From NCBI GenBank assembly GCA_947501005.1, contig CANMTU010000001.1, positions 830,501 through 894,500 on the forward strand: a DNA stretch of 64,000 nucleotides, in the 5' to 3' direction. A program made the position numbers and the translations under genes. How positions within the stretch are numbered: position 1 is the first letter of the stretch; the number at the start of each line of letters is the position of its first letter. The notes under the pieces are model-generated. The model did not search any database and was not told where the DNA came from. It saw only the letters and a program-made list of their open reading frames with translations. The DNA comes from an uncultured Erythrobacter sp. (lineage in GTDB: Bacteria > Pseudomonadota > Alphaproteobacteria > Sphingomonadales > Sphingomonadaceae). Shown here piece after piece: positions 30,486-39,633 of the stretch.

Positions 30486-31604
30486 GTGGACGGATCGATA
30501 CCCTGGTGGATGTACATTCTCGGCTTCCCGCTGCTGCTGGGGCCGCTGGTGACCCTGCACGAGCTTGGCCATTATCTCGTCGGCCGGTGGTTCGGCGTCC
30601 ATGCGGAGGCGTTCTCGGTCGGATTCGGCAAGGAACTCGCCGGGTTCACCGACAAGCGCGGTACCCGCTGGAAGCTGAGCGCGCTGCCGCTCGGCGGTTA
30701 CGTCCAGTTCAAGGGCGACATGAACCCCGCCAGCATTCCCGACAAGGCCGAGATCGCCGCCGTTCCGCCGGAAGAGCGCGCGGGCAATTTTCACCATGCC
30801 GCCCTCGGCAAGCGGGCGCTGATCGTCGCCGCCGGGCCGGCGATGAACATCCTGATCGCGGTCGGCATTTTCGCCGCGTTCTTCATGGCTTTCGGCCGGC
30901 CGGTCGCGCCGCCGGTCATCGGCGGATTTGCGGAACGATCGGTCGCCCGGGCGGCCGGGCTGGAGGTCGACGACCGGATCGTTGCCATCGACGGCGCGCC
31001 GATCGACGATTTCACCCAGATCCGCGATCGCGTGGCTCTTTATCCCGGCAAGCCGATGACCGTGTCGGTCGAGCGGGATGGCAACCGGCAGGCGTTCGAT
31101 CTGGTGACGCAGGATTTTACCTTCACCGACGAGCATGGGAACACCGGCAGGATCGGCCTGCTGGGTATTCTCGGCGCGGCACCCGATTTCGAACCGGTCG
31201 GTCCGCTCCGCGCGGTCGGGCTGGCCGCCACGGAAAACCTGCGCATCGTGGGCATGATGATCGAAGGCGTGCGCCAGGTCGTGGTCGGCGACCGTTCGGT
31301 TCAGGAGCTTGGCGGGCCGGTCAAGATCGCCAAGTTCTCGGGCGAGAAACTGTCGCAGGGGCCGCTGCCTTTCATCGAGTTCGTGGCCCTGATTTCGCTT
31401 AACTTGGCATTCATCAATCTGCTGCCAATTCCCGCCCTCGACGGTGGGCACCTGGCCTTCTACGCGGCCGAAGCGGTCCGCCGGAAGCCGCTTGGCGCAC
31501 GCAGTACGGAGATCGCCTACAGGGCGGGCGTCGCGCTCGTTCTGGCCCTGATGGTCTTCGTCACGATAAACGATCTGGTGACGCTTCCCGGCATCGGGAA
31601 CTAA
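30486..31604 (+). CDS. rseP: RIP metalloprotease RseP
   Basis: HELGHYLVGRWFGV zinc motif, PDZ domain, NLLPIPALDGGHL. Confidence 0.96.
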   Translation: MDGSIPWWMYILGFPLLLGPLVTLHELGHYLVGRWFGVHAEAFSVGFGKELAGFTDKRGTRWKLSALPLGGYVQFKGDMNPASIPDKAEIAAVPPEERAGNFHHAALGKRALIVAAGPAMNILIAVGIFAAFFMAFGRPVAPPVIGGFAERSVARAAGLEVDDRIVAIDGAPIDDFTQIRDRVALYPGKPMTVSVERDGNRQAFDLVTQDFTFTDEHGNTGRIGLLGILGAAPDFEPVGPLRAVGLAATENLRIVGMMIEGVRQVVVGDRSVQELGGPVKIAKFSGEKLSQGPLPFIEFVALISLNLAFINLLPIPALDGGHLAFYAAEAVRRKPLGARSTEIAYRAGVALVLALMVFVTINDLVTLPGIGN

Positions 31605-31762
31605 CCGGGGATAGATTTGAAGGGGCCGGACTGGGGCGGCCGCTTTGCTTGATTGGACGGCTCGCTTCGTGCAGGGGGCGCGCGAACCGCTCCGCCAGCG
31701 GTTTTGCCGAATGGAACCTGCCGGACCGGCATAGAAACGAAGTGGACGGGATCTCCTTGTCG

Positions 31763-34501
31763 ATGAACCGATTTGCGACTGCCGCGAAGCGCGATAGCAT
31801 CCGCCTCACGCGGCTGATGACAGGTCTGCTGGCAGGATCGGCGCTGGCCGGCCTCGGCGCACCCGCCTTTGCCCAGAGCACCGACGTGCCCGCAGGCACC
31901 CAGGCCGCCGGCGCGCAGCAGGCGCAAACCGTCGGCGTCGCGCCGACGACGGCGGAGCCGCAGGGCGACGTGGTGCGGTCCATCGCCGTATCGGGTGCCC
32001 AGCGGCTCGAGGCGCAGACGATCCTGTCCTACATCCAGCTGCGCCCCGGCGACCGGTGGAGCGCGGCCGTGGGCGACCAGGTCCTCAAGGATCTCGCCGC
32101 GACCGAGCTGTTCTCGGATTACAACGTCGCCAACGAGGGCGGCAACGTCGTCATCACCGTGGTCGAGAACCCGGTGATCAACCGCATCATCCTCGAAGGC
32201 AACGACCGGATCAAGAACGACAAGATCCTGCCCGAAATCAAGCTGGCGCCGCGGCAGATCTTCACCCGGTCCAAGGTTCGGGCCGACGTTTCCCGCATCA
32301 TCGAACTGTACAAGCGGCAGGGCCGCTTCGCCGCGACGGTGGAACCCAAATCGGTCCAGCTCAGCCAGAACCGCGTCGATGTCGTGTTCGAGATCAACGA
32401 AGGGCCGAAATCCAAGGTCCGTCAGATCAACATCATCGGCAACGAGAAATTCTCCGACGGCGATCTGCGCGACGAGATGGTCACCAAGCAGACCGGCGGC
32501 CTGCTGAGCTTCCTCAGCTCGAACACGAGCTACGATCCGGATCGGCTCGCCTTCGACCAGCAGCAGCTGCGCACCTTCTACCTCACCGAAGGCTATGCCG
32601 ATTTCCGCGTTGTCTCCGCCGTCGCCGAACTGACGCCGGACCGCGAGGATTTCATCATCACCTACGTGGTCGAGGAAGGCGAGCGGTACAAGTTCGGCGA
32701 CGTCCAGGTCGAAAGCCAGCTGCGCGATTTCGACAGCGCGGCGATGACGCAGCGCCTGCCGATGAAATCAGGCGACTGGTACAATGCCAAGACGGTGGAA
32801 AACACGGTCGAGCAGATCACCGAACTGGCCGGCACGTTCGGCTACGCCTTCGCCGACGTCTCGCCCAATTTCACCCGCAACCCCGACACCAAGACGATGG
32901 ACGTCACCTTCGTCATCCGCGAGGCACCGCGCGTTTATGTCGAGCGGATCGACGTGAACGGCAACACGCTGACGCAGGACAAGGTCATCCGCCGCGAATT
33001 CCGCGTGGCCGAGGGCGATGCGTTCAACAGCTTGGCGATCAAGCGGTCGGAAGCGCGGATCAAGTCGCTCGGCTTCTTCCAGGAAAACTTCGAGGTCACT
33101 CAGGTCGAAGGCAGCGCCCCCGACCGCGTCGTACTCGAGGCGAATGTCGAGGAGCAGCCGACCGGCGAACTGCAATTGTCGGCCGGCTTCTCGTCGCTGG
33201 AAAGCTTCATTCTCGCAGGCTCGATCCGGCAGCGCAATTTCCGCGGCCGTGGGCAGACGATCGGGCTCAGCCTCAATTACTCGCGCTATTCCAAGCAGGC
33301 GCAGGTGAGCTTTTCCGAACCCTATCTGTTCGACCGCAACATCTCGCTCGGCGCGGATGTCTATTATCGCCAGTTCGACAACGACTATTTCGATCGCGGG
33401 CAAAGCACCTATGCGCAATCGACCATCGGCGGGTCCGTCCGCGCCGGTGTGCCGCTCAGCGAATACATGTCGCTCATCGCGACCTACACGTTGAATTACG
33501 ACGAGGTCACGCTCGGTTCGCAATTCTTCGCCGACCGGGATGGTGACGGCGTCGCGACCTGCGATCCGCTCTTCGCCAGCCGCTATCTGTGCGAGGCGAT
33601 CGGCGAGCGTCTGAGCTCGATTTTCGGGCTGACCCTTAATTACAACAATCTCGACAGCGGTTTCCGTCCGACCCGGGGCGAATCCTTCTCGCTGACGGGT
33701 GAGATCGCCGGGCTGGGGGGCGACGTGAAATACGGGCGCCTGCGCGGACGCGGCGCCAAATACATGAATCTGGGCTCCAACTTCATCCTTTCCTTCACGG
33801 CGGAAGGTGGCTGGATCCGCGCTCTGGAGAACGACGCGGCACCCGGCTTCGACGACGTCCGCCTGAACGACCGGTTCTTCCTCGGCGAACCGCAATTCCG
33901 CGGCTTCGATATTCGCGGGGTCGGCCCGCGCATCGTGCGGCTGGCCTATCTCGATAACGACGCGGACCCCGCCACGCCGCCCGTTCTGCAGACGCTGGAA
34001 GAATTCCGCGAAAACAATAACGGGCGCAATTCCCTGGACAACGCGCTGGGCGGCAAGGCCTATTATCTGGGTCGGGCGGAGCTTGAAATACCGCTCGGCT
34101 CCGGCGCGCAGGAACTCGGCCTGCGGCCTTCGGTATGGGTGGACGTGGGATCGCTGTTCTCGGTGGAGCAGCCGGTGCTGCAGGATTATCCCACTGGCTT
34201 GCAGGCGCGAAACCAAGCTGGCGAACTGCTGTACCTCCAGCCGCAGGCAAATGCGGCCCCGTTGACGGTGACCACTCCGACGGCACCGGACGGCACCGCC
34301 TATGCGCCCGCGATCATTCCGAATACGAACTTCCGCGAGGTCTTCTACGGCGACAGTCCGAGCCCTCGCATATCGGTTGGCGTGGGCGTCAACTGGAACT
34401 CGCCCTTCGGTCCGTTCAGGATCGATGTATCTCACGTACTCAAGAAGCAGGAAGGCGACGATACGAAGACCTTCTCCTTCAATGTAGGAACGCAATTCTG
34501 A
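31763..34501 (+). CDS. bamA: Outer membrane protein assembly factor BamA
   Basis: Signal peptide, POTRA repeats, C-terminal barrel ending in FSFNVGTQF. Confidence 0.96.
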   Translation: MNRFATAAKRDSIRLTRLMTGLLAGSALAGLGAPAFAQSTDVPAGTQAAGAQQAQTVGVAPTTAEPQGDVVRSIAVSGAQRLEAQTILSYIQLRPGDRWSAAVGDQVLKDLAATELFSDYNVANEGGNVVITVVENPVINRIILEGNDRIKNDKILPEIKLAPRQIFTRSKVRADVSRIIELYKRQGRFAATVEPKSVQLSQNRVDVVFEINEGPKSKVRQINIIGNEKFSDGDLRDEMVTKQTGGLLSFLSSNTSYDPDRLAFDQQQLRTFYLTEGYADFRVVSAVAELTPDREDFIITYVVEEGERYKFGDVQVESQLRDFDSAAMTQRLPMKSGDWYNAKTVENTVEQITELAGTFGYAFADVSPNFTRNPDTKTMDVTFVIREAPRVYVERIDVNGNTLTQDKVIRREFRVAEGDAFNSLAIKRSEARIKSLGFFQENFEVTQVEGSAPDRVVLEANVEEQPTGELQLSAGFSSLESFILAGSIRQRNFRGRGQTIGLSLNYSRYSKQAQVSFSEPYLFDRNISLGADVYYRQFDNDYFDRGQSTYAQSTIGGSVRAGVPLSEYMSLIATYTLNYDEVTLGSQFFADRDGDGVATCDPLFASRYLCEAIGERLSSIFGLTLNYNNLDSGFRPTRGESFSLTGEIAGLGGDVKYGRLRGRGAKYMNLGSNFILSFTAEGGWIRALENDAAPGFDDVRLNDRFFLGEPQFRGFDIRGVGPRIVRLAYLDNDADPATPPVLQTLEEFRENNNGRNSLDNALGGKAYYLGRAELEIPLGSGAQELGLRPSVWVDVGSLFSVEQPVLQDYPTGLQARNQAGELLYLQPQANAAPLTVTTPTAPDGTAYAPAIIPNTNFREVFYGDSPSPRISVGVGVNWNSPFGPFRIDVSHVLKKQEGDDTKTFSFNVGTQF

Positions 34502-35193
34502 TGAAACTTCTCAGCAAAACCATCGCGGCCGCCGCTCTTGCCGGTGCCGCCTTCACCGCCATGCCGGCTTCGGCGCAGGTCAGCGGCAACATTGCCATCG
34601 TCGATGCGCCGCGCGTGTTGATCGGATCGACGGCCTTCCGCAACGCCTACCAGCAGATCGGCACGAACTATCAGGCGCAGGCGACGCAGATCCAGCAGAA
34701 GAGCCAGCAGCGCCAGACGCTGCTGCAGCAGCTCGACACGAACAAGGACGGGCAGTTCGATCAGGCGGAACAGCAGGCGGCGCAGAACGCCCCGCAAGCC
34801 GCGCAGATCCGCCAGATCGATACCGAACTCGAACAACTGAGCAGCCAGATCGAAATCGCGCGCGTCTATGCGATCGAGCAATTGTTGCAGCAATACCCCA
34901 CGGTGGTGCAGCAGGTGGTCGACCAGAATTCGATCCAGCTCCTGCTGACGCCCGATGCCGTGGTCTATGCGCCGGGCGCGGCGACGATCAACCAGAAGGT
35001 GACCGACGCGCTCAATACGCGGGTGCCTTCGGTTCAGGTGACGCCGCCGGCCAATTACCAGCCGACGCGCAATGCCGTGGGCGTGTATCAGGAAATCCAG
35101 GGCGTGCTGGGCGCCGCGCAGGCCGCGCAGGCGCAGCAGCAGGCCCAGCAGGGTCAGGCTCAGCCGGCGCAGCAGCAGCCGACCGGTCGCTGA
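34501..35193 (+). CDS. OmpH/Skp family periplasmic chaperone with embedded EF-hand-like loop
   Basis: Signal peptide, Gln-rich coiled coil, position after bam[13 protein letters not shown] loop at 34735-34770. Confidence 0.85.
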   Translation: MKLLSKTIAAAALAGAAFTAMPASAQVSGNIAIVDAPRVLIGSTAFRNAYQQIGTNYQAQATQIQQKSQQRQTLLQQLDTNKDGQFDQAEQQAAQNAPQAAQIRQIDTELEQLSSQIEIARVYAIEQLLQQYPTVVQQVVDQNSIQLLLTPDAVVYAPGAATINQKVTDALNTRVPSVQVTPPANYQPTRNAVGVYQEIQGVLGAAQAAQAQQQAQQGQAQPAQQQPTGR

Positions 35194-35215
35194 TCGCGGG
35201 ATCGGGGCAGGGGCT

Positions 35216-35668
35216 ATGAGCGAGACGGGTTTCGACGTGGTGGAGGTGCTGAAGCGCCTCCCCCACCGCTATCCCCTGCTGCTGGTCGACCGGGTGGCCG
35301 AACTCGTCCCCGACGAGCGGATCCACGCGGTCAAGGCGGTCAGCTTCAACGAGCAGTTCTTCCAGGGCCATTTTCCCGGCGCACCGATCATGCCGGGTGT
35401 GCTCCAGATCGAGGCGCTGGCGCAGGCCGCCGGCGTCCTCGCGGTGGAGAGTCTCGGCCTCGCCGGGTCGGGCAAGCTCGTCTATTTCATGGCGATCGAG
35501 AACGCCAAGTTCCGCAGCCCGGTGACGCCGGGCGTGCTGCTCGACCTGAAGGTCTCGTTCGTCCAGAAACGCGCCCGCGTCTGCAAGTTCGCGGGCGAAG
35601 CCTCGGTCGACGGCAAGGTGACCTGCGAGGTCCAGTTCACCGCCATGATTGCCGACGCGCCGGAATGA
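35216..35668 (+). CDS. fabZ: 3-hydroxyacyl-ACP dehydratase FabZ
   Basis: [44 protein letters not shown]. Confidence 0.97.
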   Translation: MSETGFDVVEVLKRLPHRYPLLLVDRVAELVPDERIHAVKAVSFNEQFFQGHFPGAPIMPGVLQIEALAQAAGVLAVESLGLAGSGKLVYFMAIENAKFRSPVTPGVLLDLKVSFVQKRARVCKFAGEASVDGKVTCEVQFTAMIADAPE

Positions 35669-35762
35669 TCTTGCAAAACCGATGGCACGCGGTTAAGCGC
35701 GCGCCTTTCCCATCATAGCTGGACCGGTCGGAACCGATCCGAAGCTGCAAAGGACGTTCGAC

Positions 35763-35990
35763 ATGAAAGCCGACGGGCATCCCGACTATCACACCATCAC
35801 CGTCAAGATGACCGATGGTACCGAATTCCAGACCCGCTCCACCTGGGGCAAGGAAGGCGACACGCTGGCGCTGGAAATCGACCCGACGAGCCACCCGGCC
35901 TGGACCGGCGGCACGCGCCAGCTGCAGGAAGGCGGCCGTGTGGCGGCGTTCAACAAGCGCTTCGGCGGGCTGAACCTCAAGAAGAAGTAA
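35763..35990 (+). CDS. rpmE: 50S ribosomal protein L31
   Basis: [50 protein letters not shown]...FNKRFGGL. Confidence 0.96.
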   Translation: MKADGHPDYHTITVKMTDGTEFQTRSTWGKEGDTLALEIDPTSHPAWTGGTRQLQEGGRVAAFNKRFGGLNLKKK

Positions 35991-36013
35991 GCCTTCTTCT
36001 CGCAAGTTCGAAC

Positions 36014-36043
36014 AAGGGGCGGTCCTGCGGGGCCGCCCTTTTT
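36014..36043 (+). terminator. Terminator of rpmE
   Basis: GGGCGG-tcctgcgggg-CCGCCC-TTTTT. Confidence 0.8.
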
Positions 36044-36404
36044 CGTTCAACGCTGGAACGTTCGATACGGCAGCCGGTCGTTGCGGCGACATCGTTCGCC
36101 ATGAAGCCGCTGATGTAACCCCCCTGGGCTACCAGTCCATCCTTGCAGCCGATCGCGATACCGGCGTCGCCGTTGATATGGACGACGTCTCCCATAAGCG
36201 ATACCGCGCAAGGAACCAGCCTCCCTGTAGCAACTCCCAGCTATCTCTCCACAGGTAATTAACCCCAACCCTGCAAAATCAGGCACTTAGGCTGTCAATA
36301 GTTTTCTTCGAGATTTTCAGGGAGAGAAAAGTTTTCGAAATTCGGGTGCAGCGCTGTATACGGGACACAGGCACTCGCACTGGAACACAAGACCTAGCGC
36401 GAGG

Positions 36405-36474
36405 GACGGTGAGCGAAGCAGGTTGAAGGCCAATCGGCCCCTTCCGAAAGGGCACGATGCGAACGCTCACCGTC
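36405..36474. ncRNA. Candidate structured RNA (no family assigned)
   Basis: 11-bp perfect outer stem GACGGTGAGCG/CGCTCACCGTC enclosing hairpins GGCC-aatc-GGCC and CCCTT-ccga-AAGGG in an otherwise non-coding gap. Confidence 0.4.
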
Positions 36475-36521
36475 TGCGCCTACTTATGCCCTAACGGCAG
36501 CGCAGGTGCAAGCGCATCCCC

Positions 36522-36707
36522 TCACAGACAGAGCCACAGGGCGCACCAAGCGCCTTGTCGCGGCGTAGCTTCAAGCGGCACTTTCGTTATGACCTTGGTC
36601 CCGCCGGTGACACTGGTGACGCCATACAGAAGCGCGGCCACGCCCCCGAAGACGACGGCGATGATTCCGGTCGCCGCGAGTCGGGGGTGGTTGCCTACCA
36701 CCCCCAC
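36522..36707 (-). CDS. Possible small single-TM protein overlapping the 3' end of the oxygenase gene
   Basis: GTG start overlaps the upstream stop region on the same strand; translation GVVGNHPRLAATGIIAVVFGGVAALLYGVTSVTGG has a hydrophobic helix. Confidence 0.4.
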   Translation of the reverse strand: MGVVGNHPRLAATGIIAVVFGGVAALLYGVTSVTGGTKVITKVPLEATPRQGAWCALWLCL

Positions 36708-37330
36708 GGCTTCTCACGATACCACTTGGTCAGCACGTATTTCGCGCCCCGGCGCACTTTCATGCCGTGATGGATAGTGTTCGGGTTCTCCGCCCCGTTC
36801 TCGCGTCGGTTGTTCCACGCGAGCAATTTGCCCGCCTCGGGTTGGAAGGTCTTTTTCAGCGCCTTGAACCGGGTCGCCCCGCCGGCTTCCACATCGTTCA
36901 GGTAGATCATGAAGGTCCAGGTGCGCTGACCCGCCACGCTGCAATATTTTTCCCAGTCCTGCCCGCCGCGATTGAAGTAGTCACAATGCGGTTTGAATTC
37001 CTGCCCGACGTCGTAGCGCTGGCCCTGCAACGGTTCGCCGTGCGCGGGATCGATGCCGTTCAACCGATGCAAGGCATCCTCCAGCGCGCGCACCGCCGGC
37101 TCGTTCGCCGCCAGGTCGCAGGTCTCGCTGGTGCGGAAATAGCGATCGTCGCCTTCATCGGCGAGGGTGGAGGGGCGGCGGTCCTTCTCGATCAGCGCGA
37201 TCAGTTCGGCGCACAGCTCTGGCCGCACGAAATCGCGCAGCTGGAACAGCTCCACCTTGTTGCTCGGCACTTTCTGCACGCTCGGGTGGGACAGCAGCGT
37301 TGCGGCAGAGGATTCGCCCGGTCCGGTCAT
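36695..37330 (-). CDS. 2OG-Fe(II) oxygenase (prolyl 4-hydroxylase-like)
   Basis: HCDYF (HxD), TFMIYLNDVEAGGATRF, and distal HHGMKVRRGAKYVLTKWYRE. Confidence 0.88.
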   Translation of the reverse strand: MTGPGESSAATLLSHPSVQKVPSNKVELFQLRDFVRPELCAELIALIEKDRRPSTLADEGDDRYFRTSETCDLAANEPAVRALEDALHRLNGIDPAHGEPLQGQRYDVGQEFKPHCDYFNRGGQDWEKYCSVAGQRTWTFMIYLNDVEAGGATRFKALKKTFQPEAGKLLAWNNRRENGAENPNTIHHGMKVRRGAKYVLTKWYREKPWGW

Positions 37331-37521
37331 GGTGGATCCATGTGGCACCGGCGATCGGCTCGCAAGTGCCGAAAGATAATTGCGCGAAACGGCTCTATCG
37401 CGCTTTTTCGCTTTCCTCGCACTGCGGGTTATGCAACACGATCGCGATGTCGCGCCAAGCGGGTTGACGCCCGCGACCCCGCGTCTATGTGCCGCTTTCC
37501 CGGCGATGTCCGGGGGCGTGT

Positions 37522-37599
37522 GGCGATCGTAGCTCAGTTGGTTAGAGCGCCGGTTTGTGGTACCGGAGGTCGCGGGTTCGAACCCCGTCGATCGCCCCA
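37522..37599 (+). tRNA. tRNA-His (GTG anticodon, encoded G-1 and C73, CCA encoded)
   Basis: Acceptor GCGATCG (37523-37529)/CGATCGC (37589-37595), G at 37522 opposite C at 37596, anticodon loop TTGTGGT, T-loop TTCGAAC. Confidence 0.95.
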
Positions 37600-37651
37600 T
37601 TTTCCCGTGATGCAGCCGCCGAAGATGAAACACTTGCGGGATTGCGGATAG

Positions 37652-38716
37652 ATGACGGCGTTTTGGACCGAAGCGGATTACGACGATCACGAACTGGTCG
37701 AACTGGTGCGCGATCCCGATAGCGGGCTGACCGCGATCATCGCCCTGCATTCCACCCATCTCGGCCCCGGCGCGGGCGGCACGCGGTTCTGGCATTATGC
37801 CGAGCCGAAGGATGCCATGCGCGATGCGCTGCGCCTCAGCCGCGGGATGAGCTACAAGAACGCGATGGCCGGCCTGCCGATGGGCGGGGGCAAGGCCGTG
37901 ATCCTGGCCGATGAAGCGCGGAACAAGTCGCCCCAGATGCTCGCCGCGTTCGCAGATGCGGTCGATGGGCTGGCGGGGCGCTATGTCACAGCGGAAGACG
38001 TCGGCATCACCGAGGCGGACATGGCCGCGGTGGCGCAGCGCACGCAATATGTCTCCGGCCTGCCCACCGAGGGGGACGAGGCGGCCGGCGGCGATCCCGG
38101 GCCGTTCACCGCGCTCGGCATCTTTCTTGGCATCAAGGCGGCGGTGAAGCACAAGCTCGGCAAGGACAGCGTCGAGGGTGTTCACGTCGCGATCCAGGGC
38201 ACCGGCAGCGTCGGTGGCGGGGTCGCCCGACTGCTCGCCAAGGACGGGGCGAAGCTGACCCTGTCGGATATCGACGGCGAACGGGCGCAGGCGCTGGCGG
38301 CGGAACTGGGCGCCGATACGGTGAGCCACGAGGCGATCATGTCGGTCCCGTGCGATGTGTTCAGCCCCAATGCGCTCGGCGCCATCCTCGACGAGGAAGG
38401 GATCGGCCGGCTCGATTGCAAGATTGTTGCGGGCGGCGCGAACAACCAGTTGAAGCGCGAGGAACACGGGCCGATGCTGGCCGAACGCGGCATCCTCTAC
38501 GCGCCCGATTATGTCATCAATGCCGGCGGGATCATCTCGGTGACGTTCGAATATCTCGCGCGGCAGGACGGTTCGCGCTGCGACATCAACGAGGTGCGCA
38601 AGCGGATCGCGCAGATTCCGGCGCGGCTCGAGGATATCTGGCGGACCAGCGACGAAACCGGCGTCTCGCCCGACCGGGTGGCGGACCGTATGGCGCAAAA
38701 GCTGATCGGCCGCTGA
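37652..38716 (+). CDS. Glu/Leu/Phe/Val dehydrogenase (leucine dehydrogenase-like)
   Basis: LGPGAGGTRFWHY, SYKNAMAGLPMGGGKAVI, VAIQGTGSVGGGVARLL. Confidence 0.92.
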   Translation: MTAFWTEADYDDHELVELVRDPDSGLTAIIALHSTHLGPGAGGTRFWHYAEPKDAMRDALRLSRGMSYKNAMAGLPMGGGKAVILADEARNKSPQMLAAFADAVDGLAGRYVTAEDVGITEADMAAVAQRTQYVSGLPTEGDEAAGGDPGPFTALGIFLGIKAAVKHKLGKDSVEGVHVAIQGTGSVGGGVARLLAKDGAKLTLSDIDGERAQALAAELGADTVSHEAIMSVPCDVFSPNALGAILDEEGIGRLDCKIVAGGANNQLKREEHGPMLAERGILYAPDYVINAGGIISVTFEYLARQDGSRCDINEVRKRIAQIPARLEDIWRTSDETGVSPDRVADRMAQKLIGR

Positions 38717-38770
38717 CGCTCTTCACTTGCGGGTCAGGCGCGCCCCTGTAAAAGCGACCGCGACATCGAC

Positions 38771-39493
38771 ATGCATGGCTTTGCCAATCCGAAACGCTTT
38801 CTGGGGCTAGCACGCTGGCTCACGCCCCTGTTGCTCGCCAGCGGCCTGCTGGTTGCGGGCGGCGCGCTGGCGTGGGGGCTGTTCGCGGTCCCGCCCGACC
38901 GGTTGATGGGCGAGACGGTGCGGATCATCTTCATCCACGTTCCCGCCGCCTGGCTCGGCATGGCGGGGTGGAGCGCGATCGCGGTCGCGAGCCTCGTCTA
39001 TCTCGTCTGGCGCCATCCGCTCGCCGCAATCGCGGCGCGGGCGGCGGCGGTGCCGGGGCTGGTGTTCGCGGTCGTGTGCCTCATCACTGGTTCGATCTGG
39101 GGGCGGCCCACCTGGGGCACCTGGTGGGTGTGGGACGGCCGGCTGACCTCGATGCTGGTGCTCGCCTTCCTCTACGTCGCCTATATCGCGCTGGCCCAGG
39201 CGGCGGAGCGCGAGGGGGTTTCCGCGCGCATTCCGGCGATCTTCGGGCTGCTTGGCGCGGTCAACATCCCGATCATCAATCGCAGCGTGGTGTGGTGGAA
39301 TTCCCTCCACCAACCGCCCAGTATCACGATGGGAAAGAGCGCGATCGACGCTGCGTTCCTCGTGCCGCTGCTGCTCGCCGCGCTGGGTTTCTCGCTGATC
39401 TTCGGCGGCGTGGTGCTTGCGCGGATGCGGGCCCTGCTGGCCGATCGGCAGGCCGAAGCTCGGCTGCGGCGCAAGGCGCTGGAAGCGGTCTGA
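38771..39493 (+). CDS. ccmC: Heme exporter protein CcmC
   Basis: WGRPTWGTWWVWDGRLTSMLVL Trp-rich motif; cluster context. Confidence 0.95.
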   Translation: MHGFANPKRFLGLARWLTPLLLASGLLVAGGALAWGLFAVPPDRLMGETVRIIFIHVPAAWLGMAGWSAIAVASLVYLVWRHPLAAIAARAAAVPGLVFAVVCLITGSIWGRPTWGTWWVWDGRLTSMLVLAFLYVAYIALAQAAEREGVSARIPAIFGLLGAVNIPIINRSVVWWNSLHQPPSITMGKSAIDAAFLVPLLLAALGFSLIFGGVVLARMRALLADRQAEARLRRKALEAV

Positions 39494-39633
39494 TGCGCGA
39501 GACGCTGGATCAATGGCCGTTCGTGATTGCCGCCTTCGCGGTCGCCATCGTCGCCACGCTGGCGCTGGTCGCGTGGAGCTGGATCGCGATGCACCGCGCC
39601 GAGGCGAAGCGCGAACGGGCGCGCCGGCGATGA
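39493..39633 (+). CDS. ccmD: Heme exporter protein CcmD
   Basis: Small single-TM ORF MRETLDQWPFVIAAFAVAIVATLALVAWSWIAMHRAEAKRERARRR between ccmC and ccmE. Confidence 0.88.
   Translation: MRETLDQWPFVIAAFAVAIVATLALVAWSWIAMHRAEAKRERARRR

Noticed and set aside
28974-31451. 825-aa minus-strand ORF antisense to cdsA/dxr/rseP
   Set aside because: Shadow frame of high-GC coding DNA; the + strand encodes clear orthologues and the antisense product has Arg/Gly/His-rich low-complexity composition
36051-36075. GTTC repeats near CGTTCAACGCTGGAACGTTCG as a possible LexA site
   Set aside because: Spacing does not match GTTC-N7-GTTC; better described as a short inverted repeat of unknown meaning
36695-38698. 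667-aa minus ORF extending the oxygenase upstream
   Set aside because: The extension crosses tRNA-His and is antisense to the Leu/Glu dehydrogenase; true start at 37330
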